Part shown: piece after piece, positions 36,320-47,800 of the stretch
Layout of the letters: each line of letters begins with the position of its first letter
Numbering within the stretch: the stretch's first letter is position 1
Assembly (NCBI RefSeq): GCF_020085105.1
Contig: NC_058058.1
Span: 268,501 to 332,500 of the forward strand
Source: Siniperca chuatsi
Taxonomy: Eukaryota; Chordata; Actinopteri; Centrarchiformes; Sinipercidae
DNA length: 64,000 nucleotides
Direction of reading: 5' to 3'
Notes under the pieces: generated by a model
Databases searched by the model: none
The model's input: only the letters and a program-made list of their open reading frames with translations
Told to the model about the DNA's origin: nothing
Translations under genes and position numbers: made by a program

Positions 36320-37881
36320 CTACCTGTGGTACGTGACGCTAACCTGTCGGTCTCAGGCCGCGACAGATCCGGTAACAGTCGGTGGATTAAGTCGGTAGAT
36401 TTAACGGTCAGTTTGTTATAAACTGTTTTCTCCTCTTCTCTGTTCCGGCGTTGACTTTAAAATGGCGGCTGTTTCAGCGGTTTACGGTGAGTGTTCAGAC
36501 CTGGAGCTAAGCTAGCTAGCTAGCTAGCGTCTGTAGACAAATACAATGTTAGCAGGCTAACGTTAGCATTAGCTGGCAAACAGCTGGACTGTTTTCTCAG
36601 CGAGACACAACACACCGGTAATTATAGTGTTATAGTTAATATTTCCCATTAAATCGTTAATCACGCATGAATTATTCTGTGTGTCGTCTTTCAGTTTGCT
36701 ATTAGCTTGTTAGCTAACCTGCTAGCGCCAGATATCTTTGATAGAAACAAGCAGCAGAGATTCAAATAACAAAGAAACTTTAATAAACAAACACACAACG
36801 GTTATTTTACGGGCCCGTTATTTACGAATCATTTTCAAGAGGTTTCTTGGACAGATTAGAGACTTATTAATTAATATAATTAACACAATGTGAAGTTAGT
36901 CAACACAAAAACACAGTTTAACATGAAGATACGAAGTTTCCAGTAGGGCTGCAACTAACGATTATTTCCATTGATTGGTCTGTCGATTATTTCCATTGAT
37001 TGGTCTGCAGGCCTGGATTAAGTCAGTTTTAGGGCAAGGCCACTTTGGCCTTTGATAAATACCATCCGGCCAAAACCTGTGGTGCAATAACAATAAGTGA
37101 TAATTACATTGATACGATCGATTAGGAGTCAGTCCATTGAAACATCACTGAGGTTATTTAAACTGCACACTGAACGTTTGACTTTTTCAAATGTTAAGTT
37201 CATTACATTGTTATATTTTAATGCTAAAGTAAAGTCTATAAATAGGCTAAGGGTGATCTAAATGCACCTGAACAAGTTTCAACAGCAGCGACTCTCCACC
37301 AGCCTCCGTTAGTCCGCCGCGCTGTTTTAGTGGGAGGAGACCGAGGGAAGGAGATGCGAACCGGTCCACAAATGAAGATTTGTCCCCAGATACGCGCTGG
37401 TTGGTGGATCAGAAACACGCCGAATTAAACGCTGTTGATCCACCGTCTCGTGTGTGTGTGAGACGGTATTTGAGGAGTTTTTCGGCCGTTACCAGAGTAA
37501 CTACCAGGTTTGGTGTTGACTGCGGAGTTCGTTTTGTCTATTTCTACGATTTCAACACGGACTTGTTGTTCACAGTGTAGCGTTAGCATTAGCAGGGAAA
37601 CAGCATCTGCCTGCTGAAAAAGTAGCAGCTCGTCAGATCTCACAAGTTATAAACTCTGTCAGTTCGCTGTTAGCAACGTGCTAGTACACTGTACAGCTGT
37701 TAGCTAATGTTAGCTGTTCGTGTTTACGTTAACGCAGCTGTCTCGTGCTACTGTTGATGTCCAGCGTGATGACGGAGACGCTGCGTCGCAAGTAGTTTTA
37801 AATTCAGAAATCCGCAACTTTCTTTCAAGGGCACGCGTTATTTCCCCCACCGGCTTCCCGCCAAGTCCCGCCCCTACTCTG

Positions 37882-37944
37882 CCTCTGATTGGCTAACCTT
37901 AACCAACCTAACCAAGGAAGCAATAAGTACTAGCCAATCAGAGG
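37882..37944. other. 14-bp inverted repeat with opposed CCAAT boxes
   Basis: CCTCTGATTGGCTA at 37882-37895 and its exact reverse complement TAGCCAATCAGAGG at 37931-37944, with a 35-bp loop. Each arm contains a CCAAT box (NF-Y type), in opposite orientation. Position is about 460 bp before the JTB start codon. Confidence 0.7.
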
Positions 37945-38285
37945 GAGTGCGGGCGGAAATAAAAATAAGCTAAGGGCACGTGTGGCCGTACGGCGTCCAC
38001 GGTATAATTCCTGGCTGGAGTCTGTCGATTATTTTCACGATTGATTGTTTGGTCTATACAGTGTCAGAAAATAGTGAACGATGGCGATCTCGTGTCCCCG
38101 AGCCCATCGGTTAATGATAACCGATGTCGCTGATCAATTTTCTGTCGGATGACTAATCGATCAGTCGACTAAACGTTTCAGCTCCAGTTTCCTGTTGTTT
38201 TATAGAAATGTGTCAGACTGATTGATCTGTTTTCTCTTTCCGGTTTCAGCAGCCGGGAGCCCTGAGACAGGAAACCAGTAAGAGA

Positions 38286-38354
38286 CAGTAACCGGGTCCA
38301 GAACCAGTCAGTAACCGGGTCCAGAGCCGGTCAGTAACCGGGTCCAGAGCCGGT
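38286..38354. repeat. 23-bp tandem repeat, three copies
   Basis: Three copies of CAGTAACCGGGTCCAGAGCC followed by GGT (first copy has two changes), in the presumed JTB 5'-UTR. The copies carry stop codons in the leader. Confidence 0.9.
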
Positions 38355-38404
38355 CTCAGGGTGTCAGCGTGGCTGTGGTGTCGTCCTGGTGGAGGAGCAG
38401 GCTG

Positions 38405-41400
38405 ATGGAGAGCGACTGTCGGATCCCCGTGGCCTGTTGTCGGCCTCGAGTCCTCGTCCTCCACGCTCTGTTCTGGGGCCTCGTCTCCCTCAGGTCAGTG
38501 TGTCCTCAGAGGTCAGAGGTCAGTGTGTCCTCAGAGGTCAGAGGTCAGTGTGTCCTCAGAGGTCAGAGGTCAGTGTGTCCTCAGAGGTCAGTGTGTCCTC
38601 AGAGGTCAGCGTGTCCTCAGAGGTCAGAGGTCAGTGTGTCCTCAGAGGTCAGTGTGTCCTCAGAGGTCAGCGTGTCCTCAGAGGTCAGTGTGTCCTCAGA
38701 GGTCAGAGGTCAGTGTGTCCTCAGAGGTCAGTGTGTCCTCAGAGGTCAGTGTGTCCTCAGAGGTCAGAGGTCAGTGTGTCCTCAGAGGTCAGTGTGTCCT
38801 CAGAGGTCAGCGTGTCCTCAGAGGTCAGTGTGTCCTCAGAGGTCAGAGGTCAGTGTGTCCTCAGAGGTCAGTGTGTCCTCAGAGGTCAGCGTGTCCTCAG
38901 AGGTCAGCGTGTAGTCAGGTCAGTGTGTCCTCAGAGGTCAGTGTGTCCTCAGAGGTCAGTGTGTCCTCAGAGGTCAGCGTGTCCTCAGAGGTCAGTGTGT
39001 CCTCAGAGGTCAGCGTGTCCTCAGAGGTCAGTGTGTCCTCAGAGGTCAGCGTGTCCTCAGAAGTCAGCGTGTAGTCAGGTCAGTGTGTCCTCAGAGCGTC
39101 AGCGTGTAGTCAGGTCAGTGTGTCCTCAGAAGTCAGCGTGTCCTCAGAAGTCAGCGTGTAGTCAGGTCAGTGTGTCCTCAGAAGTCAGCGTGTCCTCAGA
39201 GGTCAGCGTGTCCTCAGAGGTCAGCGTGTCCTCAGAAGTCAGCGTGTAGTCAGGTCAGTGTGTCCTCAGAAGTCAGCGTGTCCTCAGAAGTCAGTGTGTA
39301 GTCAGGTCAGTGTGTCCTCAGAAGTCAGCGTGTCCTCAGAGGTTAGCGTGTCCTCAGAGGTTAGCGTGTCCTCAGAAGTCAGTGTGTCCTCAGGTCAGCG
39401 TGTCCTCAGAGGTTAGCGTGTCCTCAGAAGTCAGCGTGTAGTCAGGTCAGTGTGTCCTCAGAAGTCAGCGTGTCCTCAGGTCAGCGTGTCCTCAGAGGTT
39501 AGCGTGTCCTCAGAAGTCAGCGTGTCCTCAGAAGTCAGCGTGTCCTCAGAAGTCAGCGTGTCCTCAGAAGTCAGCGTGTAGTCAGGTCAGTGTGTCCTCA
39601 GAGGTCAGCGTGTCCTCAGGTCAGCGTGTCCTCAGAAGTCAGTGTGTAGTCAGGTCAGCGTGTCCTCAGAGGTCAGCGTGTCCTCAGAGGTCAGCGTGTC
39701 CTCAGGTCAGCGTGTCCTCAGAAGTCAGTGTGTAGTCAGGTCAGCGTGTCCTCAGAAGTCAGCGTGTCCTTAGAAGTCAGTGTGTAGTCAGGTCAGCGTG
39801 TCCTCAGAAGTCAGCGTGTCCTCAGAAGTCAGCGTGTCCTCAGAGGTCAGTGTGTCCTCAGAGGTCAGCGTGTCCTCAGAAGTCAGTGTGTAGTCAGGTC
39901 AGCGTGTCCTCAGAGGTCAGCGTGTCCTCAGAAGTCAGCGTGTCCTCAGAAGTCAGCGTGTCCTCAGAGGTCAGCGGTCAGTGTGTCCTCAGAGGTCAGA
40001 GTGTCCTCAGAGGTCAGAGTGTCCTCAGAAGTCAGCGTGTCCTCAGAGGTCAGCGTGTCCTCAGAGGTCAGCGTGTCCTCAGAAGTCAGAGGTCAGTGTG
40101 TAGTCAGAGGTCAGCGTGTCCTCAGAGGTCAGCGTGTCCTCAGAGGTCAGCGTGTCCTCAGAGGTCAGCGTGTCCTCAGAGGTCAGCGTGTCCTCAGAAG
40201 TCAGCGTGTCCTCAGAGGTCAGCGTGTCCTCAGAGGTCAGCGTGTCCTCAGAAGTCAGAGGTCAGTGTGTCCTCAGAGGTCAGAGTGTCCTCAGAGGTCA
40301 GAGGTCAGAGTGTCCTCAGAGGTCAGAGGTCAGCGTGTCCTCAGAAGTCAGAGGTCAGTGTGTCCTCAGAAGTCAGCGTGTCCTCAGAGGTCAGCGTGTC
40401 CTCAGAGGTCAGCGTGTCCTCAGAGGTCAGCGTGTCCTCAGAGGTCAGTGTGTCCTCAGAAGTCAGCGTGTCCTCAGAGGTCAGAGGTCAGTGTGTCCTC
40501 AGAAGTCAGCGTGTCCTCAGAGGTCAGCGTGTCCTCAGAGGTCAGCGTGTCCTCAGAGGTCAGAGGTCAGTGTGTATATAAGTGTGTAATATGAAAACGT
40601 TTATTGAAATGTTTGTTGTGTTTCAGAGTGTTCGGAGCGGCTCTGCTGAGCGACGAGAAAACTTCAGGTATTGTCATCAGCAAGGAATCCTGGGAAAACC
40701 AAATGAATGCGTAGACTTTAATCTTGTGTTTGGCTGCTTTTCATTACGCTAACGTGTTTCCTCGCTTCCCTCGCGTCTCCGCTCCTCGCAGCTCCCTGAA
40801 GCTGAGCGCTCAGATCTGCACACATTTAAACAGGAACCGGTTCCTGTTTCAGCGTCAGAGCACAACAGCATGGACGAACATGCTGTGGGCCTCCTCGTCT
40901 CCTCTCCTCCTCCAGACGCCTCCTCCTCTCGTCTCCTCTCTCCTCCTCGTCTCGTCTCGTCTCGTCTCCTCTCTCCTCCAGACGCCTCCTCCTCTCGTCT
41001 CCTCTCTCCTCCTCGTCTCGTCTCGTCTCCTCTCTCCTCCAGACGCCTCCTCCTCTCGTCTCCTCTCTCCTCCTCGTCTCGTCTCGCCTCCTCTCTCCTC
41101 CAGACGCCTCCTCCTCTCGCCTCCTCTCTCCTCCAGACGCCTCCTCTCTCGTCTCCTCTCTCCTCCTCGTCTCGTCTCCTCTCTCTCTCCAGACGCCTCC
41201 TCCTCTCGTCTCCTCTCTCTCTCTCCAGACGCCTCCTCCTCTCGTCTCCTCTCTCCTCCTCCTCGTCTCGTCTCCTCTCCTCTCTCCTCCAGACGCCTCC
41301 TCCTCTCGTCTCCTCTCTCCTCCTCGTCTCGTCTCCTCTCTCCTCCAGACGCCTCCTCCTCTCGTCTCCTCTCTCCTCCAGACGCCTCCTCCTCTCGTCT

Positions 41401-42577
41401 CCTCTCTCCTCCTCGTCTCGTCTCGTCTCCTCTCTCCTCCAGACGCCTCCTCGTCTCGTCTCGTCTCGTCTCCTCATCTCGTCTCCTCTCCTCGCTCCTC
41501 CAAGTGCATTTAAGGGATCAGCAGATCCTCCATGACGGCGGAGGATCTGTGATTTCGGAGAGCGGACGTGAGGATAAGTTAGCGTGATGAAAAGCTGCTG
41601 CTGTTTCCTCTCATTTTGACCTCTGACCCCTCCTCCCCTCCCCCTCCTCCCTCCTCCTCCTGCAGCGGTGAAAGCGGTGGTCGCCCCCTGCTGGCTGCTG
41701 GAGGAGTTTGTGGTGACGGCAGAGTGTTCGCAGTGTAACGCCTTCCAGACTGTAAGTGTTGAAGTAAAAAACCGAATGCGTTTAAAGACTGCGTCCTTGA
41801 ACGCCTTGAGAGTTTTGAAACTGGCTGGTGGTTGTCATGACAACAGCGGCAGTGATGAGGTTGTTTGTTGTGTTGCAGAGGTCGTGGTCGTCCTGCAGAC
41901 CGACGGGATACGTGGAGAGAGTCAACTGCACCAGATCCAACAGAGACGAGTACAAGAGGTCAGACTGACATCTGGGAGCTAACAGCCAGCTGGGAGCTAG
42001 CAGCCGGCTGGGAGCTAGCAGCCGGCTGGAAGCTAGCAGCCAACTGGGAGCTAGCAGCCGGCTGGGAGCTAACAGCCGGCTGGGAGCTAGCAGCCGGCTG
42101 GGAGCTAGCAGCCGGCTGGGAGCTAGCAGCCAACTGGGAGCTAGCAGCCAGCTGGAAGCTAACAGCCAGCTGGAAGCTAGCAGCCGGCTGGAAGCTAGCA
42201 GCCGGCTGGAAGCTAGCAGCTAGCTGGGAGCTAACAGCGTGTGTTTGTTGAGTTTCCTGTCTGAACGTTAATGAAGCAGATTGATGAAGCTCAGTGTTCA
42301 GATCTAAAACATGAAACCTAATCCAGGAAGTAGCCACGTCCTTATTATGTACAGAATCTGATCGGACTCATTATCAGCAGATAATCAATATTAAAGTTAA
42401 TTAAATCTCTCCCCCCCCAGCTGCCGCTCTGCAGTGATGGAGGAACATCTCTTCTGGAAGTTCGAGGCGGCCATGTTGGCTCTGACGGCACTCTTCGCCG
42501 TCGTGGTGGTCGTCCGTCAGCGCTGGCTCGACCGCCTCGCCTCCGAGAAGGTCCGCCGCCAGATAGAGTCCATCTAG
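38405..42577 (+). CDS. jtb: Protein JTB (jumping translocation breakpoint protein)
   Basis: Five coding exons: 38405-38493, 40627-40667, 41666-41751, 41879-41958 and 42421-42577. All have GT/AG boundaries and agreeing phases, giving 150 residues (human about 146). An N-terminal hydrophobic stretch (VLVLHALFWGLVSL, 16-29) serves as signal sequence. The Cys-rich luminal domain has PCWLLEEFVVTAECSQCNAF and SCRPTGYVERVNC, with one N-glycosylation site (NCT). A membrane span follows at about 115-130. The short cytoplasmic tail ends RRQIESI, which matches the human C-terminus as I recall it. JTB is a small type I membrane protein linked in the literature to mitochondrial function, cytokinesis and aurora kinase regulation. 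The ATG at 38405 was chosen because it gives the normal family length; an in-frame upstream region lacks another ATG. Introns 1, 2 and 4 are largely minisatellite. Convergent with GLMP. Confidence 0.93.
38494..40578. repeat. 18-bp minisatellite filling JTB intron 1
   Basis: Roughly a hundred copies of GTCAGYGTGTCCTCAGAG, with 7-bp GTCAGAG additions, AAGTCAGC variants and 16-bp GTCAGCGTGTAGTCAG units. It starts exactly at the intron's 5' splice site: exon 1 ends CTCAG and the intron begins GTCAGTGTGTCCTCAGAG, so the first unit is the donor itself. The period divisible by three keeps all plus frames open; these frames are not genes. Confidence 0.97.
40890..41510. repeat. pyrimidine-rich minisatellite in JTB intron 2
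   Basis: About a dozen imperfect units of 30-65 bp built from CTCCTCTCTCCTCCAGACGC, CTCCTCCTCTCGTCTC and CTCGTCTCGTCTC. Each unit contains a polypyrimidine tract followed by CAG, i.e. acceptor-like. The true exon 3 acceptor lies at 41665. Confidence 0.95.
41975..42235. repeat. 18-bp minisatellite in JTB intron 4
   Basis: About 14 copies of GGGAGCTAGCAGCCGGCT with GAAGCTAACAGCCAGCT variants, starting about 17 bp after the exon 4 donor. Confidence 0.95.
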
Positions 42578-43140
42578 GACACCAGAGACACCTGGACCAG
42601 GACTTGTGTTAGGACCTGGACCTTGTGGTTTTTATACTACAGCAGTATTTTAACAACATGTGGAGTTTAAACTGATCCAGACTGAAGACACACTGAGATC
42701 CATCAGGGATCAGGACTAAGAAAAACCTGCAGAGAACTGGACTCTTTGTTTTCACCTTCAACTTTATTTAAAATGGATTTAGAAACACGACGACCAGCAG
42801 ACGTTTCTGACCGGTTTGATTCTCTTGAACAAATGATAAGTTTCAGACGTGAGTTTGAAGATGTTCGATATTCGACTTTAATTAAAAAACAAAAGAGCGA
42901 ATCGAAGTTCAGCTTCAGCTAAAACGACTTTCGCATCAAACTGGACCTAAACCAGTCTGAACTGGGTCAGAACTGGACCTCAGCGGTCCTGGTTCTGAGC
43001 AGGTCTGACAGTCGAACTGTTTTAACTTCAATTCATTTTCTTTTCTCAAGAATTCAACTTTCACTCACTAAAATCCCAAATTAATTCTATTAAGATTATT
43101 TTCCAGTGAAACTTTATTTTAATATTCAGAGTTTCAGTGT

Positions 43141-43201
43141 GATGGTGAGGCCCCCAGACCACCAGACCCCCCAGGTCCAGGGGTCTGGGGGCCTCACCAT
43201 C
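43141..43201. other. perfect 20-bp hairpin in the JTB 3' flank
   Basis: GATGGTGAGGCCCCCAGACC at 43141-43160 and its exact reverse complement at 43182-43201, with a 21-bp loop. Probably transcribed in the JTB 3'-UTR, if the poly(A) site near 43840 is used. Confidence 0.9.
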
Positions 43202-43211
43202 AGTGTGTTGA

Positions 43212-43272
43212 GTCCTCACAGCTTCATCAGGCAGAGCCTCCAGAGAGGACTGTGGAAGACCAGAACCAGGTC
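43212..43272 (+). pseudogene. small fragment of a zinc-finger linker region
   Basis: TCCTCACAGCTTCATCAGGC, AGAGCCTCCAG and GAGAGGACTGTGGAAGACC match the linker-coding segments of the 17-finger gene (near 10815-10900, with the middle deleted). No fingers are present. Confidence 0.6.
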
Positions 43273-43836
43273 CAGGTAGACATTTGTTTTATCCGGTCTG
43301 GGGGTCTGAGCTCGGGGGCCCTCAGCTCGGGGGCCCTCAGCTCATGTCATCACAGCGGTCCAGTGAAAACCATGTATCTGAACTGGAGATACGTGGTTTT
43401 CAGACAGCAACTTTAGAAATCTGCTGCTAAAACTTTGATTTACTTTGTTTCTGAATTTAAAACTTTATTCTTCATCTGAAGGAACAAAAATTAAAAGTTT
43501 TGTTGCTCGCGACAGAAACTGGGTCAGAACTGGACCTCAGCGGTCCCGGTTCTCAGTTTAAATCCTCCCTCCAGACGAATCTGTCCACCTCGTTGGTTGA
43601 CCTCGCCGCTCGCTGGGCTCTGATTGGTCCCTGAGATTCAAACTGAACCAACACGGCAGAGTCAGATAAACCTGCAGAGACTGACGTCATCATCTAACCC
43701 TTCTCTGATTGGTCAGACAACAGCTGATTAGTTGTTTCCCTGTTTGAACGCAGCGCCGGCTGGAAATGATCTTATTGCTAATTTTCAGGTTTGACTGTAA
43801 ACGTCTGGTTTTATTTTTCTGTGAAGTTTCTGACAA

Positions 43837-43842
43837 AATAAA
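43837..43842 (+). promoter_or_regulatory. jtb: candidate JTB poly(A) signal
   Basis: AATAAA in GACAAAATAAACAGTTTG, about 1.26 kb after the JTB stop. It lies about 230 bp from the opposing GLMP signal, so the two 3' ends nearly meet. The region 42578-44070 holds no other gene. Confidence 0.45.
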
Positions 43843-44070
43843 CAGTTTGTTAAAAAACACGAGTGATGAACTGAAACTAATTTAGCTCAACACAAGTACA
43901 CTAAAACTAAATCTGGCACCTCGCGGGGCCCCGGGTCCCGTTCTTTAAGGGCCCCCCTTAAAGATTCAGCCCTGAAGAAACTCTGAACATCATGAAATTA
44001 AACTTCTTTAACTGAAATAATATAAATAATAAATTATCTGGTGAATTCATCGACAAAGACATTTGAAATT

Positions 44071-44076
44071 TTTATT
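44071..44076 (-). promoter_or_regulatory. glmp: candidate GLMP poly(A) signal
   Basis: TTTATT on the plus strand is AATAAA on the minus strand, about 770 bp beyond the GLMP stop. No nearer canonical signal was found. Confidence 0.45.
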
Positions 44077-44844
44077 AAAGTAATTTTCCAAACTCAAAAA
44101 AAAAATCAAATAAAGAACATCTGAAGATTTAAAAATAAAATAAAAGCTGGTTTTACTGCTTTAAGAAGAGAATCAGATCTGAAGGACTTCGTCTGAAACA
44201 CAGATCCACTTCCTGTTTGAGAGTCGACTTCAAGCTGAGTTTTCTCGCGTGAACGTGTTTAACGGTCTTCTTCGGTTCGTTACACGCTGCCTCAACAGAA
44301 TCTCGCAGCACAGACCAGTTGGAAAACCGAGGCTCTGATTGGCCGACCCGGGCCAGGTCCAGGTCTCTGAATACAGTCTGCGGTTTAAAAGTATAAATCA
44401 GGAGATTCTCTATATTTTTAAAGTTCAGACTCGAACACTGATGATCTTCTTCCTCGGAGCCGAAGAGCAGCTGTGTTTTTAAAGATTTACGTCTTCAGCG
44501 GGAACCAATGGGAGCCGAGAGCCGCGGACAGGAAGTCAGTCAGAACGGAGAGACGCACGAACCCGGTGATGGTTTGAGTCTGAACGTGAACCATAAATCT
44601 GAAACAGCAGATTTAAGGTTTAAAAAAAGAAATCTGATCCTTTTCTCTGTAATCATTATTAATGAACAGTTATCAGACGAGCTGAAGGTCGTTTCCGTCA
44701 CCGTTAAAAACAAACAAGTGAGGAAAGTAAAAAGTCTCCTGGGTCCTGATTGGCTGGATGGACAGTGATGTCACCGGTCCGTCGACACAATCACCGAGTA
44801 AATTTAAAACCGTCTCTGTCGTCTCATTGGCTGCGACCCAGCCG

Positions 44845-47800
44845 TCAGTTGATTGGTTCGTAGGTCGTCGTCGAGGCCGCCGCCCTCTTGCGGACGCAGA
44901 TGCAGACTCCGCCCAGCAGCAGGAGGATCGTGGGAGTTCCCAGACCGACCGCCATCATGGTGATAACCAGCGGAGAGAAGGAGTCGACGGGAGGAGAGCC
45001 GGAGCCCACCAACACCGTCCTGAAGGAAACACACGAAGAAGAATTACGATTAGTTTAAATTAAATTTACAGTTTAGTTAAATGATTTAAATTCAGTCACT
45101 GAAACAAAACCGACCAGCTGAGGAACTTGGTGCTGTTGTAGAACGGGTCTCCTGCCAGGCCGAAGCTCACGTTCAGTCCGAATGTTTCTGGTTCTGCGTA
45201 GAAGGCTCGGATCAGACCGGATGCCGCCGCCGTCGCCTCGCCGCTCTGAGGCCGCGGGTCGGAGTGACGGCACGGCGTGGCGTCCTCCAAAGCCGGCTCA
45301 GACTGACGGTACGCCACCGGCTTCCACTGAACAAAACCCAGAACGTCAGAGCTGCCGTTCACTGACGAAACCCACTGAGACACCTGAGAGGTCAAAGGGC
45401 AACACGTGTTAGCAACGTAACTGAGAGCAGCGGTAACTTTGGTTTGCAGTCCGCAGACACACCTTGTACGAACAACACCGACAGACAAACGCGATCAAAG
45501 TGCGCTTACAGGGTAACAGACAAAACGCCCCTCGGCCGGGAATCGAACCGCAGCTTTTAGCTTGGTATTTTATGGTTTACGGTAAACACATCGTTTCCCT
45601 CGCATCTTAGTCCCCGAAGACGTGAGGTCAGACGTCTCGGCCGGATCGCGGCCGGGTCTCGGGTCAGACGAACCACAGCGTGTAAATAACTTCACCGCTC
45701 TGACTCTAAATCACCGTGAACCACTTCTACTGGCTGCAACATGTTTATTTATTATCTGTCAGCAGTTGATTGAATTATTGATCACCTTGAATATTGACGG
45801 CGTGAACTCGTCGTCAATCGATCGATGAACCTCCACTCTGCTCAGAGGATAAGCCCCGCCCACCGCCTGCAGTTCCAAGAGGAACCTGGAACGAGTCGCC
45901 CGTGGCAACACGCTGTCAAGCCACACCTCCAACTGGGAGGAGTTAGCCGTGTGGAGGAGGCGGGGCCATGATTGGCCACGCCCCTCCGACTCAAACACCG
46001 ATAACTGCAAGAAAAAGAAAGTGATTAAAGGCTGAAAGTCATTATAAATAACATCCAGCCGCTAGATGATGACTGGTCAGTCCCGTTGCCCCGCATAAAC
46101 CTGTACCGGCCCCGGGCCGTCGGTTCTGTTGGACTCTGTCGGACCCTGTCGGACTCTGCCGGACCCTGGCCCACTTCTGAATCCCATCTGATGCGCATCT
46201 TCGTTTTAACGGTACGTTGTACTTCTTGGAAATTTGCTTGAATTTTTCACATTTTAATGTTGAATGAAAACAAAAACAAACCACTGCTGCGTCACATGAC
46301 AGAGGTCACATGACAGAGGTCACCTGACAGAGGCCACATGACAGAGGCCACATGACAGAGGTCACCTGACAGAGGTCACATGACAGACTGCTGTAGTTTG
46401 ACCTCTGACCTGCAGGCACAGTGATCCGTTGGTGAAGGTTGCGGCGGCTCCGCAGAGCAGAGCGGTCGGACCCGACAGGTTGAGGCGGGACCAGCTGAAG
46501 TCCTGCAGCTCGTACGGAGGGAAAAGGTCGGAGGTCGGATCGGCCGTGTCGTTTACATCATCGTACTCCAACAACTGCGAGACAGGAAACAGTTTTATTC
46601 AATGAAAACATCGACGAGTTATTTTCCTCTTCGTTAAACTCTCGTACGGTTCAACTGATGATTTAATGTTCAGTCTCGTTATTCCCAACACGTTACTAAC
46701 GAGTGACATCAAGTGATTTAAGGTGGACTGACTGATGTTAGCAGATTTAAGGTGGATATTTCTGACCCTGCTGAAGACGACGGCGGTGCTGTCCAGGACG
46801 CTGCTCTCTGGCTCCACCTTCAGGCTGCCGCTGTGGTTACGAGCCACAAACTGAGGCCAGTTCACCTGAGAGAGAAACACAAGAGCATCACACCTGGTCA
46901 GGACAGGTGTGCACAGGTGCAATATCATCTCTAGCTGATGATTGGCTCGTCGGTCGTCCCGTCACTTCCTCGTTCAAATCACACCAGAAAACTAAACGTG
47001 TTTATAAAGACGAGAAGAACAAAATGGAAACAGCTGCTTTCTGTGATTTGTCCTTGAAAGCGAGATGTGAAGACGTTAAAGTCATTAAAGTCATTTAAAC
47101 AACATCGTACACTTTTTATACTCTTTTACATCTCGTTAATTTTGCAGTATTTGCTTTTCGTTTCTTATATTTATATTTATATTATTTATGTTTATTGTTT
47201 CCATGAAACTCTGCGGTGCTAAAGACGAGACAGACCTGGACGGTAGAAGAAGACGTGTTGGTGTGGACGAGCAGCAGCGTTGGCGCCCCCTGGCTGCAGA
47301 ACAGGAAGTGGAGCGTGTCGTTGTCTCCCACGGCTCTCACGTGCAGCAGGTCGCCACCGGGAGGCGTCGAGGTCGAGCCGGGGTTCAACTCTACCGACAG
47401 CTGACGGAGAGAAGAAGAAACGCAGATCTCCATCAATCATCAGTGATCAAAGACTGACACCGATCGATCGACGGCTCGAAGAGAATCTGATCAAACTGTT
47501 TCTTTGTGGAGGAAAACATTTAATAACTTTATTGACGTAGAATAAATAACAGTAACATTGTTTTCATCTTTTCTCCTCGAGCAAATAAACACAAAACATA
47601 ATTTACAAATTTATTTTTTACATATATTCAAACTTATTCTGAAGGTCAGTTAAAATTAATCAGCATTAAACTCACAGCAGCTAACAGTTCGGATTATAAA
47701 ACATCAGAAAATATGTGACAAAGAAAAGCAGCAAATCTTCTTGTTTAAGCTGGAAAAAGCTAATTTATGGAATTTTTCGTTTGAAACATTTAAACAATTA

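Larger units (their letters stand above)
36462..38404 (+). other. probable JTB 5'-UTR exons with an 18-codon upstream ORF
   Basis: ATG at 36462 opens MAAVSAVY and runs into a strong donor TTTACG|GTGAGTG (36486). A strong acceptor TTTCAGCAG follows at 38249/38252. Joining them gives a frame that ends at ..TGNQ, far short of the JTB start at 38405. The second segment, from 38250, runs directly into JTB exon 1. I therefore read these as non-coding leader exons with a short upstream ORF. Intron 36487-38249 holds no recognisable gene, only a small direct repeat near 36958-37008 and an inverted CCAAT pair at 37882-37944. Confidence 0.4.

Noticed and set aside
38369-40594. Long overlapping plus frames encoding SSEVSV and CPQRS repeats
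   Set aside because: They arise because the 18-bp unit is a multiple of three; the real exon ends at 38493 and the rest is intron 1 of JTB.
40724-41587. Ser/Leu/Arg-rich frames on plus and Glu/Arg-rich frames on minus
   Set aside because: Both follow from the pyrimidine-rich intron 2 array and lack any domain.
41865-42337. Open frames on both strands across the 18-bp array (ELAAGW and SQPAA repeats)
   Set aside because: Repeat artefact overlapping JTB exon 4 and intron 4 in wrong frames.
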